A program made the translations under genes and the position numbers. Below are positions 30,324 to 37,378 of a stretch of 37,430 bases of DNA, piece by piece. This DNA is from a virus. How positions within the stretch are numbered: the first letter of the stretch is position 1; every line of letters begins with the position of its first letter. The notes under the pieces are model-generated. The model was not told the DNA's origin, made no database searches, and was given only the letters and a program-made list of their open reading frames with translations. The stretch spans positions 1 to 37,430 of the IMG/VR virus record IMGVR_UViG_3300046516_000867; one strand, given 5' to 3'.

Positions 30324-32814
30324 CCTCTCTCAATACGATTCGGTTTTTAAGGCGGCTGGCGAAGAGTGGAACGTCGATCCGACGTTGCTCAAGGCTATCG
30401 CCACGCAAGAGAGTGGCGGCAGGACCGATGCCGTCAGCAAGGCCGGCGCGATGGGCCTGATGCAGATTATCCCCGAGACGCAGCGATATCTCGGGGTGAC
30501 AAATCCAAATGATCCGGTGCAATCGATCTATGGCGCCGCGAAATATGTCAACGAGGCATTGACCGCCGAAGGCACGCCTGAACGGGCGCTGCTCTATTAC
30601 CACGGCGGCCCGGACTGGCGAAACAAGTATGGCCCCGAGAGCGCGGCCTATGTGCCGGCGGTCACCGCGCATTACGTGAAACTGAACGCCGCTCCGCCAG
30701 CCAACCAGTCGTTGCCGGCTCCAACGACCCCGGCCCCGGTGGCGGATGAAGCCACTCCGGTGGCGCCTCCGAAGCCCGTGGGGGAGGACATCGACGCCCC
30801 CGTCCAGATACCCCCGCCGATGGTCGCGGCGGCTCCGGCACCCACCCAGGAGGCGGCGAAACCCATGGCGACGAAGCCAGCCGGCGATACGGAAAGCGAT
30901 GCCGAGTTCTTGGCCCGGACGGGTGGACATAGCGGCGGTGCCGAGTCGGACGAAGCTTTCCTGAAGCGCACCGGAGCCACGACGGGGGGCCCGCAAACGG
31001 CGGAGCCGGGAGCGCCGTGGGAATACGTGCCGCCCGAAGCCGGCGACCCCGACATGACGCCGCGCCCATCGGAAGTCCCGGCGACGGTGGCGCAGGCGCG
31101 AAACGCGCTGCAACCCGAACCGGGTTATGTGCGGGCGGGACCGTTGCCGTTCGCTCTGAAGGAGACCTCTCCGGGGTCAGGCGTGGCCGATCCTAATTCC
31201 GGATGGGCGGGCTTCAGGTGGGACCCAGGCTCGACTGTCTCGGCGCTTGGCGGCAACGCGCTGCTCGACCTGTTGGAGGGCACCGGACAAGCCACCAGCA
31301 TGGGGGGCGATGCCGCGCCATTGGCCGGCAAGGTCAGCCCAGAGGCGACGGCGTTCATGCTCGGCACGCGGATGGGGATGAAGCCCAGGAACGCGCTTGA
31401 ATCCGGCCCTCGGTATGGGCCATCAGATTCAGAAATATTGCGCGGGCGCGTCGAAGAGGCGTCGCGCGGCGGGGGATCACCGTCGTCCGGGTCGTCGCCG
31501 GGGATGGATGACGGGCCGACCCCAGGAGGAGCGCCTGGCGGTCCATCGCCGGGCATGGGCGGCCCTGGTGGCGGCGCGGCGGCCCCACGGTCAGCCGGCG
31601 CGGCGGCGACGCCCAGCGGCGATGCGACGCTTACGCCAGAACAGGCCGCCGAGTATGGCTCCGTGGCGGACAAGCAGTGGCTCTATAAAAGCAAGCCGCC
31701 GGGCGAGGCCGACAATACCGTTTACATTAAGGGCATCGACCCAACCATGGCGCAGCGGGAACAGACGATCCAGGCGGCGCGCGAAACCAAGGCCCAGCGC
31801 AACTTGTCGCCAGAGGCGGCGCAGAACGAAGCCGAACTACTCGACGATCACAACACCAAACGCAAGAATGAATATCAGGAGATCGCCGGGTCCGATGTCA
31901 CGCAAGGCAACGCGATACGGGCCGCCGAGGATAAGATCGATAGCGCGCTCGACGCGGCATACAGCAAAGGCGGGAAGGTAGACGGGCAACCGGTCGCGGA
32001 AGCGATACAGGCGGAACTCGACGCGCCAGGTGGCAAACTGCCGCCGGTTAAAGCCGTGATGAAAGAAATCAGCGATGCAATGCAAAAGTCAGACGGGAGC
32101 GGCCTGGAAACCGACCCGAGGCAGTGGCATGGCGTCAGGCGCGTCATAAACTTTTACCAGTCAAAACATGGGATCGCGGAGAAGCCGGCGTATGGCGCCC
32201 CCGACGTTCAGGCGGCGCTTATCCGCGTGAAGGACGCACTTGATGGCGCCGTCGAGCCAGCCGCGCCGGGTTTCCGAGAGGCAATCGCGGACTACGCGAC
32301 AGCGAAACAGGCCTTCGATGTAAACGAGGCGCTCCAGAAGGCGGAGCCCACGCTATACGACAGTCGTTTGCATATGAATTTCAGCAAGATGCACACTTTT
32401 ATGAATAAAGTCATCCAGTCGCGCGATCCAAGAGCGTCGCTCAATCCCTGGCAGTCGATGACAGAAGAGCAACTGAATCGATTGAAATCTCTGCACGACG
32501 ATTTAATGCGAGTGGCCACCGCTGATGATCTCGCCAAGGCACGCGGGTCGGATACGGTGCCAAACTTCCTGGACGCGGTAAAATCGGCCGCTCATGGAAT
32601 CCCTGGGACGATCGCCGCTGGCGTCGCCGGTCACATCTTTGGCGGGCCGGGCGGGGCGGTCGTCGGGCCAATCATAAAGGGGCAGGTCGAAAACATATTC
32701 ACGCGAGGCGCGGAACGGCGGGCGACGGAGAGAATGGGGAACCTGTTGCGACCTGATCCGACAAAGTATCCGACTCGTCCGAACCCGTTGCTGAATCCCG
32801 ACGCGCCGCCCTGA
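30316..32814 (+). CDS. Large ejection protein with N-terminal lytic transglycosylase domain, 832 aa
   Basis: Start is GTG 30316. Residues 7-115 are an SLT-type lytic transglycosylase, with catalytic E32 in AIATQESGG, then GAMGLMQIIPET (44-55), then AAKYVNEAL and YYHGGP. Residues about 120-460 are low complexity, rich in Pro, Ala and Gly. The C-terminal part is helical and ends with a glycine-rich membrane-like stretch (GTIAAGVAGHIFGGPGGAVV) and a basic tail. It would open the peptidoglycan during DNA entry; P22 gp16 and T7 gp16 are functional parallels. No other cell-wall enzyme was found in the window. Confidence 0.8.
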   Translation: MADLSQYDSVFKAAGEEWNVDPTLLKAIATQESGGRTDAVSKAGAMGLMQIIPETQRYLGVTNPNDPVQSIYGAAKYVNEALTAEGTPERALLYYHGGPDWRNKYGPESAAYVPAVTAHYVKLNAAPPANQSLPAPTTPAPVADEATPVAPPKPVGEDIDAPVQIPPPMVAAAPAPTQEAAKPMATKPAGDTESDAEFLARTGGHSGGAESDEAFLKRTGATTGGPQTAEPGAPWEYVPPEAGDPDMTPRPSEVPATVAQARNALQPEPGYVRAGPLPFALKETSPGSGVADPNSGWAGFRWDPGSTVSALGGNALLDLLEGTGQATSMGGDAAPLAGKVSPEATAFMLGTRMGMKPRNALESGPRYGPSDSEILRGRVEEASRGGGSPSSGSSPGMDDGPTPGGAPGGPSPGMGGPGGGAAAPRSAGAAATPSGDATLTPEQAAEYGSVADKQWLYKSKPPGEADNTVYIKGIDPTMAQREQTIQAARETKAQRNLSPEAAQNEAELLDDHNTKRKNEYQEIAGSDVTQGNAIRAAEDKIDSALDAAYSKGGKVDGQPVAEAIQAELDAPGGKLPPVKAVMKEISDAMQKSDGSGLETDPRQWHGVRRVINFYQSKHGIAEKPAYGAPDVQAALIRVKDALDGAVEPAAPGFREAIADYATAKQAFDVNEALQKAEPTLYDSRLHMNFSKMHTFMNKVIQSRDPRASLNPWQSMTEEQLNRLKSLHDDLMRVATADDLAKARGSDTVPNFLDAVKSAAHGIPGTIAAGVAGHIFGGPGGAVVGPIIKGQVENIFTRGAERRATERMGNLLRPDPTKYPTRPNPLLNPDAPP

Positions 32815-33243
32815 TCAGAAATACATCAGCGCGCAGAGCCCCAGCACGCCGCCGGTAAAATACGTGGCCGCCAACCAGGGCGGCCATTCGCGGGGCGGCG
32901 GTCGCGGTGGCGGGACGATAGGCTCCCACCATCGTGGGTCAGGCGGCCGGGTGTCCGGCTTCGCCCATGACGGCGCGTGTGCGTAGGGATCAGGCGTTGG
33001 CGGGGCCTTGGGCCTGGGCGGCGAAGGTGGTGGAGCAGGCGGCGGCTGCGGGGCCTCTTGCTCCGATTGCTCCCATGGCCGCGCCCATGACGGGGATGGC
33101 GACGTGAGCATCTGCTCCCACGTCAGCCCGTGCTTCTTGCGGAACGCCTCGGCCTGGAGCCCGGCGGCGGCGCGCTCACCAGCGTGGTCGGAGCCCAGCA
33201 TGCCGAGGATGGCGGCGAGGCGGCGGCGGTCGGTGCTGGTCAT
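32815..33243 (-). CDS. Proline-rich protein with C-terminal membrane anchor, 142 aa
   Basis: The N-terminal 45 residues contain a motif common in small phage proteins (RRRLAAILGMLGSDHAGERA then FRKKHGLTWEQML). Residues 55-120 are very proline-rich. The last 20 residues (WLAATYFTGGVLGLCALMYF) form a transmembrane segment, so this is a tail-anchored protein. Its stop abuts the stop of the transglycosylase gene on the other strand (shared TGATCA). Function is unknown. Confidence 0.65.
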   Translation of the reverse strand: MTSTDRRRLAAILGMLGSDHAGERAAAGLQAEAFRKKHGLTWEQMLTSPSPSWARPWEQSEQEAPQPPPAPPPSPPRPKAPPTPDPYAHAPSWAKPDTRPPDPRWWEPIVPPPRPPPREWPPWLAATYFTGGVLGLCALMYF

Positions 33244-33440
33244 GGCTTCCGCCTGTCGTTTTCGAGCTTCGTGATGCGCTGGCTCAACGTGAGGTTCTCG
33301 CTCAACCCGTAAAGCAGGTGTCCGCGCGTGTCGTCCGTATCGGCGCGGATGTGGCTTAGCCGATCAAGCACCCGCTCAAAGCCGTTGTTGATCTCCGTCA
33401 TCATGCGATCGAGATGCGCGCGTGTTTCTTCGTCCATCAC
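33240..33440 (-). CDS. Small coiled-coil protein, 66 aa
   Basis: AGGA lies a few bases before the ATG on the minus strand. The product is helical and charged, with a heptad pattern from RAHLDRMMTEINNGFERVLD to SQRITKLENDRR. It overlaps the proline-rich gene by ATGA. No family is recognised. Confidence 0.6.
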   Translation of the reverse strand: MMDEETRAHLDRMMTEINNGFERVLDRLSHIRADTDDTRGHLLYGLSENLTLSQRITKLENDRRKP

Positions 33441-33447
33441 AAAATCC

Positions 33448-33579
33448 TCAGTCCTTGGGCACGCGTTGTTGATCGATGATGCGCCGCAGTATCTCGCTGA
33501 TCGAGATGCCGAGGTTGTCCGCCTGCTGCCTCAACCATGAGTGTTGAACCGGCGGCAGACTAATTGTGATGCGCTCCAT
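33448..33579 (-). CDS. Ribbon-helix-helix protein, 43 aa
   Basis: This short frame encodes MERITISLPPVQHSWLRQQA then DNLGISISEILRRIIDQQ. The strand (RITISLPP), helix, turn and helix form a complete minimal ribbon-helix-helix domain. The start ATG at 33577-33579 has no ribosome binding site and lies only 9 bases after a -10 box, so the mRNA may be leaderless. It probably represses this leftward operon. Confidence 0.7.
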   Translation of the reverse strand: MERITISLPPVQHSWLRQQADNLGISISEILRRIIDQQRVPKD

Positions 33580-33587
33580 AAGCGTAT

Positions 33588-33616
33588 GGTATGCGTTGTG
33601 GCATCAAATGTGTCAA
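33588..33616 (-). promoter_or_regulatory. Leftward promoter TTGACA-17-CATACC before the ribbon-helix-helix gene
   Basis: The minus strand has a perfect -35 TTGACA (33611-33616) and, after 17 bases, CATACC (33588-33593), a moderate -10. The -35 box overlaps the stop codon of the upstream gene. Next to it is a tandem GTATGGTATG (33584-33593 on the plus strand), a possible ribbon-helix-helix binding site. Confidence 0.5.
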
Positions 33617-33864
33617 TCGTTTTGTTCGTCGGGGAACGGGTGCAGGCCAACGTCGCGGGCCCGCTCGATCCACCAATCGACCCCGGAGCGCGTCAGGATC
33701 TGGTCGATCTCGGCATACAGGCGCGTGACGCCTGGCGTGTGGCGATGCCAGTCATCGATCCACGCGCGCAGCCACACACGCAGGATGGCGATGTCGGCCG
33801 CCGTCAGGTGCTCGCCGCGCCGGTAGCGGCGGATGCTCGGCCGGGTCAGGTCGGATGCGCTCAT
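33613..33864 (-). CDS. Hypothetical protein, 83 aa
   Basis: The product begins MSASDLTRPSIRRYRRGEHL and is rich in Trp and Arg (LRVWLRAWIDDWHRHTPGVT). The middle part is helical, with ITRSGVDWW-like hydrophobic residues near the C-terminus. No family is recognised. ATG 33864 is chosen because the upstream gene stops 17 bases before it. Confidence 0.55.
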   Translation of the reverse strand: MSASDLTRPSIRRYRRGEHLTAADIAILRVWLRAWIDDWHRHTPGVTRLYAEIDQILTRSGVDWWIERARDVGLHPFPDEQND

Positions 33865-33880
33865 GTCTGCCCCTCGTCGC

Positions 33881-34201
33881 TCAATTCGGCCTCGTCTTGT
33901 GCAGATCGCCCCAGACCCGGTTCGTCGCGACGTTTTCCGCCTCGATCGCGCGCAGCGCCGGAAGCGCCTCGGCCAACGAAGCGAACGCCGTCCGACGCAA
34001 CTCATAGCGCCACGTCGCCCGCTGGGCGTCGCAGAGCGCGCACCAGGGGTTCAGGGTGCCGTCTCTGAGCAGTTCGATAACCTTCCGGCGCAGCGGCGTT
34101 CGGATCAACCGCGAGGCTTCATCTTCGTTCTCGGCTTCATCCGCCGTGGCGAGAATGCAGTGCCGATCAGGGCAAAGACACTGGCAAATCCAGACTGCCA
34201 T
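33881..34201 (-). CDS. Cys-rich hypothetical protein, 106 aa
   Basis: AGGAG (34208-34212, minus strand) lies 6 bases before the ATG, which fixes this start over longer frames. The first 15 residues hold four cysteines (WICQCLCPDRHC). A second pair (CALCDAQRATWRYELRRTAF) lies at about 57-76, so zinc binding is likely. It is the first gene of the leftward accessory operon. Function is unknown. Confidence 0.6.
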   Translation of the reverse strand: MAVWICQCLCPDRHCILATADEAENEDEASRLIRTPLRRKVIELLRDGTLNPWCALCDAQRATWRYELRRTAFASLAEALPALRAIEAENVATNRVWGDLHKTRPN

Positions 34202-34377
34202 CACCGCTCCTTTCCCTGAGCAATCTTCCTTGCTTCCCTTCGCTCTGTGGGCCGCCCAACGCCCGCCCTCGCCAGGCTCGTCACCGGCCGCTCTGGCGGA
34301 CGATGGTCCGGCCCCTATGAAGACAGAGAAAGGGGCGAATAAAACATCGAACAAAAACAATAGCTTCCAGAGGCATA
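34202..34377. other. Divergent intergenic region with AT-rich stretch
   Basis: No gene is supported here. An AT-rich stretch at 34338-34368 stands out from the GC-rich flanks and is probably the promoter zone for the leftward Cys-rich gene. An inverted repeat of about 5 bp (GGCCG/CGGCC) lies at about 34293-34318. No consensus -35/-10 pair could be fixed with confidence on either strand. Confidence 0.35.
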
Positions 34378-34424
34378 GGGGACATGAGCTATGTCCCCAA
34401 TAGAGGACATGAGCTATGTCCCCT
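34378..34424. repeat. Two copies of a 21-bp near-palindrome upstream of repL
   Basis: Copy 1 (34378-34398) is GGGGACAT-GAGCT-ATGTCCCC with perfect 8-bp arms. Copy 2 (34404-34424) has the same centre and one weaker arm end. The centres are 26 bp apart. Half-sites follow: GGGACATG at 34439-34446 and CATGTCC at 34469-34475. These are candidate binding sites for RepL or a repressor of it. Confidence 0.75.
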
Positions 34425-34433
34425 ATCTGTCCA

Positions 34434-34460
34434 TTGTTGGGACATGCGAATCGGTATAAG
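34434..34460 (+). promoter_or_regulatory. Candidate repL promoter with good -10 box
   Basis: TATAAG (34455-34460) is a near-consensus -10 box. TTGTTG (34434-34439) lies 15 bases upstream as a weak -35. A GGGACATG half-site (34439-34446) sits in the spacer, so occupancy of the palindrome sites could repress or help this promoter. Confidence 0.45.
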
Positions 34461-34491
34461 GGGATCGTCATGTCCATGGCAAGGCAGCAAA

Positions 34492-34956
34492 ATGACCTCA
34501 ATACGTGACACCGCGAACGCCCCCGCCGGCCCACGCTTCACCAAGGTCTATGACCAGGGGTTCGCTCGACTGAAAGAGTTGATCAGCCTGCGCGGCGGCG
34601 CGGCCACGGCGCGCGTCTGGGTGTTCCTCACCGAGCATTGCGGCCACGACAACGCGCTGTGCTGCACTATCGACGTGATCGCGGAGGAACTGGACCTGCA
34701 CCAGCGCACGATCCGGCGCGCGATCAAGTATCTGGCGGACAGTCAGGCGATCGTCATCGCCAAGGTCGGCACGGCGAACGTCTATATCCTGAACAGCGAC
34801 GAGGTCTGGAAGACCTACGAGGAACACAAGCGTTTCTGCGGGTTCCGCACCCGCACGCTGATCGGCTTCAAGGAAAACACCGGGCTCCGGAAGCGGCTGA
34901 CGCACATGCTGGGCGAGCCAAAGACGGGCGACCTGTTCGCGGACGCGGCCGAGTAA
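34492..34956 (+). CDS. repL: RepL-like plasmid/phage replication protein, 154 aa
   Basis: ATG 34492 has AAGG just upstream; the frame extends further left but runs over the palindromes. The protein is mostly a winged helix: FTKVYDQGFARLKELISLRG, then GGAATARVWVFLTEHC, then VIAEELDLHQRTIRRAIKYL and QAIVIAKVGTANVYILNSDE. This matches the RepL family, known from small Firmicutes plasmids and from phage P1, where RepL starts lytic replication from an origin inside its own gene. A GIY-YIG gene follows directly. The family call is likely; origin location is inferred. Confidence 0.65.
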   Translation: MTSIRDTANAPAGPRFTKVYDQGFARLKELISLRGGAATARVWVFLTEHCGHDNALCCTIDVIAEELDLHQRTIRRAIKYLADSQAIVIAKVGTANVYILNSDEVWKTYEEHKRFCGFRTRTLIGFKENTGLRKRLTHMLGEPKTGDLFADAAE

Positions 34957-35340
34957 ATGATCTACTTCGCGCAGGTCAAACGCTTTATGGCCGACAGGAG
35001 CGGCCTCGTTAAAATCGGCTGGTCCAAAAATCCAGAACGGCGGATTGCCAGCCTGAAGACCGCCATGTCGGACGATCTGGTGATTATCAGACTTCTCGCC
35101 GGACGGCGCAGTGACGAAAAACGCATTCATCGGGAAGTGTACCCGCTCCAGGTAAGGCGTGAATGGTTCCGGTATGAACCGGAACTGCTCTCCTATGACT
35201 TCGGGTTGCCGGATATTCCCACCCCGGAAGCGTGCCCGGTCGCCATGTTCGCGGAAGCGCAACCGGCCGTTACCAGGCTATGGAAAGAGCGACGTAAGGC
35301 CCAGGCGAGCGCACCCCGGCTCGTGGTCGCGGCCGAGTAG
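34957..35340 (+). CDS. GIY-YIG nuclease-like protein (MUG113/T5orf172 type), 127 aa
   Basis: ATG 34957 directly follows the repL TAA. The N-terminal 80 residues match the small GIY-YIG group: MIYFAQVKRFMADRSGLVKI, then GWSKNPERRIASLKTAMSD, then DEKRIHREVYPLQVRREWFR. The first strand holds the Y-F-A variant in place of GIY, a common change in this subgroup. The basic residues after GWSKNPERR and the Glu in the RREWF region fit the nuclease fold. It could nick DNA at the RepL origin or act as a homing-type nuclease. Activity is unproven. Confidence 0.65.
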   Translation: MIYFAQVKRFMADRSGLVKIGWSKNPERRIASLKTAMSDDLVIIRLLAGRRSDEKRIHREVYPLQVRREWFRYEPELLSYDFGLPDIPTPEACPVAMFAEAQPAVTRLWKERRKAQASAPRLVVAAE

Positions 35341-35341
35341 G

Positions 35342-35623
35342 TCATGGCTCACCAATGGCGGCGCGGTCGCGGATATTGCGCGGGCCACCATTGGCCTCCG
35401 CCGCCCACCGATCACCCTGCGCCTCAAGGGAATCGGCGGCCTCCAGGCGGCTGATGGACTGGGGCGGATCGTCCAGCGTCCGGCTCAACGGCACCGGCCC
35501 CCAGCCCTCGGCGTATTCCCGCCTAAGATCGGCGGCCAGCTTGCGGCACGCCCGCTCCATCGCCCGCGCGTCGAGCGAGTGGTACTGGGCGGCCCGGCCG
35601 TTACCGCCGTTGGTCCTGGGCAT
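35342..35623 (-). CDS. Hypothetical protein, 93 aa
   Basis: The product (MPRTNGGNGRAAQYHSLDAR start) is Ala/Arg-rich with one helical stretch (AMERACRKLAADLRREYAEG). ATG 35623 gives a 23-base overlap with the upstream gene. The stop is one base from the convergent GIY-YIG stop. No family is recognised. Confidence 0.5.
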   Translation of the reverse strand: MPRTNGGNGRAAQYHSLDARAMERACRKLAADLRREYAEGWGPVPLSRTLDDPPQSISRLEAADSLEAQGDRWAAEANGGPRNIRDRAAIGEP

Positions 35624-35873
35624 CGCCCGCCACGCCGGTCTCCAGGGCTTGCCGCGCGATCCGGCCAACGCCTTCGACGACATGGCGCATGGCGGCCGCC
35701 GAGAGCCGGTCCAGCGTCATGCCGTTGGCCGTCAACACCTCATGCGCCCGCTTGTAATAAGCCTTGTCCGGTTCCGGGAACACGGCGAGCGGATAGGCGG
35801 CGGCCCAGGACGCTATCTGGTGCAGCGCCTCTTCGTACAGGTCCACCTTGTCTTCGGGGGTCATGCCCTTCAC
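35601..35873 (-). CDS. Hypothetical helical protein, 90 aa
   Basis: GTG 35873 overlaps the upstream stop as GTGA; ATG 35864 is an alternative. The product is helical and acidic at the start (TPEDKVDLYEEALHQIASWA) and continues with AVFPEPDKAYYKRAHEVLTA. It matches no family known to me. Confidence 0.55.
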   Translation of the reverse strand: MKGMTPEDKVDLYEEALHQIASWAAAYPLAVFPEPDKAYYKRAHEVLTANGMTLDRLSAAAMRHVVEGVGRIARQALETGVAGDAQDQRR

Positions 35874-36076
35874 CCCACATGCCCCATCGGCAGCCGCTTG
35901 CGCGCCACCCACGCCGCCCGGCGCTCAGTGACGCGGGCGTCGTCCACGATCTCATCGGCCGCGCGCTCCAGCCGCCCCACGCGCCACGCGACGGCCCGCA
36001 GCCTGGTCGCGAGCGACGCGGACCACGGCGAGACCTCGTCGGCTATCCGCTCGATGTCCTCGGCGCTGGTCGTCAT
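35870..36076 (-). CDS. Small helical hypothetical protein, 68 aa
   Basis: ATG 36076 overlaps the upstream TGA as ATGA. The product (MTTSAEDIERIADEVSPWSA start) is an amphipathic helical protein with a heptad-like RVGRLERAADEIVDDARVTE segment. No domain is recognised. Confidence 0.55.
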   Translation of the reverse strand: MTTSAEDIERIADEVSPWSASLATRLRAVAWRVGRLERAADEIVDDARVTERRAAWVARKRLPMGHVG

Positions 36077-36264
36077 GCCAACCTCTTGAGCGGCACGCCA
36101 AGCCGCTCGCGTACCTCCGTGTGGTGCTCCGGCGCCAGGTGCCGCGTGATCCAGTTGCACGAGGCGCACAGGGGTGGGCCGTCCGGCGGGGACAACGCGC
36201 AGCCGATGACGTGATGCCCGCAGTCGGCGCAGACGAACTCAACGCAAGTTCCCGCGCCGCTCAC
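36073..36264 (-). CDS. Zinc-ribbon-like protein, 63 aa
   Basis: GTG 36264 overlaps the upstream stop as GTGA. Two CxxC pairs (VCADCGHH and LCASCNW) about 19 residues apart indicate a zinc-ribbon, followed by a short helix (PEHHTEVRERLGVPL). It belongs to a run of small proteins in this operon. Function is unknown. Confidence 0.6.
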   Translation of the reverse strand: MSGAGTCVEFVCADCGHHVIGCALSPPDGPPLCASCNWITRHLAPEHHTEVRERLGVPLKRLA

Positions 36265-36710
36265 GCCCGCCCCCGTAGGCGCTGGACCGCGGCCACGGCG
36301 GTGTAAAGCAGGCCGAATGGGATCTGGTGCTGCGTGGCCCGGCAATGGTCGGTCAGCGCCTCGATGGCGGCGAGGTCCGCCTCCGCCCGCAGGTGCGCGG
36401 CGCACGGCTCGCAAACATATTCGCCGTCGATGGCGGCTGTCGCCTCGCCGACGCAACCGGGCGTGTCGCAGCTTAGGTGTATGACACCATCTTCGCAGCC
36501 ATGTGCTTCGCATTTGACCAGGCGGCCGTCCGGGTCGTTGGCCCCGCGGCGTGATTCCCAGACAAAACCATCTTCGCACTCGCAGCGTAATTGTATCGGA
36601 ACCGTGACAAGACTCAACTTGCCAGATGGCGATCCATGCGTAGACTTACCTATGGTGTCGGGAAGCGTACTGACGCTGGAGAGTAGGGGAAAAGCGCGAT
36701 GCGATGACAT
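36261..36710 (-). CDS. Cys-rich protein with four cysteine clusters, 149 aa
   Basis: ATG 36710 has GAAGG just upstream on the minus strand. After an N-terminal 35-residue polar part, four cysteine groups follow: LRCECEDGFVWESRRG, KCEAHGCEDGVIHLSCDTPG, CVGEATAAIDGEYVCEPCAA. The pattern is like DnaJ-type or other multi-site zinc-binding proteins. The C-terminal 40 residues are helical. It is the first gene of the leftward operon controlled by the operator at 36741-36753. Confidence 0.6.
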   Translation of the reverse strand: MSSHRAFPLLSSVSTLPDTIGKSTHGSPSGKLSLVTVPIQLRCECEDGFVWESRRGANDPDGRLVKCEAHGCEDGVIHLSCDTPGCVGEATAAIDGEYVCEPCAAHLRAEADLAAIEALTDHCRATQHQIPFGLLYTAVAAVQRLRGRA

Positions 36711-36739
36711 GATGGCCTTCAGCCGTGTTGCTGTAGGCG

Positions 36740-36769
36740 ACAATAGGCTATTGCCTATCGTCTGGTCAA
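36740..36769 (-). promoter_or_regulatory. Leftward promoter with overlapping CAATA-N3-TATTG operator
   Basis: On the minus strand TTGACC (36764-36769) is followed after 18 bases by TATTGT (36740-36745). The palindrome CAATA-GGC-TATTG (36741-36753), embedded in ATAGGC-TATT-GCCTAT (36743-36758), covers the -10 box and part of the spacer. The same CAATAGGYTATTGCC word occurs at 37390-37404 in the repressor promoter. Confidence 0.65.
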
Positions 36770-36838
36770 GCGCCGGATAGGCCGTCGATCCGATAAAAAG
36801 ATGCGATCAGGGGAGCACGCATGGGACAAATCGAACCA

Positions 36839-37378
36839 CTACGCGGCCATCGCGCCCGAGTCTTCGCGGCGCGGGGCGGCTTTCCCGGCCAGGCCCACCG
36901 CCGCCAGAATCATTTTGTGGAGGAACGCCAGTTGTTTACCAGAGAGCTGGTCGAGCAGGTGGTTGATCTCTGCCTTGCTCGCGTTCTCCACCAGATTGTC
37001 GCATCGGGGATTGATCCAGCTATCGTCGCCGGCGGGCTTCTCGCGCGGGCGGACGACGGCTGCTGACACCATCCGCCGCCTGATCGGGCGGACGGTCTTG
37101 CGCGGCGGCTTCAGTATCTCGGCGTCGAGGTCGTAGGTTCTGACCAACAGGTCGAGGTCGTAGGTTCTGACCAACAGGTCGCGGTCGGGTTCGGTCAGGA
37201 ATTTCGGTTTCCCGCGCCTGATATACTGCTGGATGAAGGCGTGGTTGTGGCCGATTTTCTTGCTGGCCTCGGCCCAAATGCCAAGCGGTAGCGCGCCTTC
37301 CAGATACGCTCTGGCGGCGGCTGACTTCTGATCCTCGATCATTTTCCGTCTGGCGGTCGGCGTTGGCATCGACGCCAT
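36839..37378 (-). CDS. Repressor-like DNA-binding protein, 179 aa
   Basis: Residues about 15-60 hold a helix-turn-helix (DQKSAAARAYLEGALPLGIW, then IGHNHAFIQQYIRRGKPKFL) of the kind found at the start of phage CI/S24-type repressors in alphaproteobacteria. The peptidase half of such repressors is absent; the C-terminus is a basic and then helical tail (SKAEINHLLDQLSGKQLAFL). A 9-residue duplication (DLLVRTYDL repeated) follows the recognition region. ATG 37378 overlaps its -10 box, so ATG 37369 on a leaderless mRNA is possible. It probably binds the two CAATA-N3-TATTG sites, one in its own promoter. Confidence 0.65.
   Translation of the reverse strand: MASMPTPTARRKMIEDQKSAAARAYLEGALPLGIWAEASKKIGHNHAFIQQYIRRGKPKFLTEPDRDLLVRTYDLDLLVRTYDLDAEILKPPRKTVRPIRRRMVSAAVVRPREKPAGDDSWINPRCDNLVENASKAEINHLLDQLSGKQLAFLHKMILAAVGLAGKAAPRREDSGAMAA
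37124..37177. repeat. Exact 27-bp tandem duplication inside the repressor-like gene
   Basis: The 27-base unit at 37124-37150 is repeated without change at 37151-37177. It adds nine residues in frame (D-L-L-V-R-T-Y-D-L) to the repressor-like protein just after the DNA-binding part. Identity of the copies indicates a recent slip event. Confidence 0.9.

Noticed and set aside
30316-32814. Transglycosylase gene as the phage endolysin
   Set aside because: The 832-residue length, disordered middle part and position after two ejection genes indicate a virion protein used at entry, not a lysis enzyme.
34384-34491. Longer N-terminus for the RepL-like protein
   Set aside because: It is encoded by the palindromic repeats and their promoter; the conserved domain begins after ATG 34492.
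34202-34534. N-terminal extension of the leftward Cys-rich gene with a hydrophobic stretch
   Set aside because: The extension reads through the palindromes and the repL start, and a good ribosome binding site fixes the start at 34201.
36821-37066. Rightward frame of 81 codons with GGGGAG before its ATG
   Set aside because: It is antisense to the repressor-like gene, whose helix-turn-helix is convincing, and its own sequence shows no protein-like motif.
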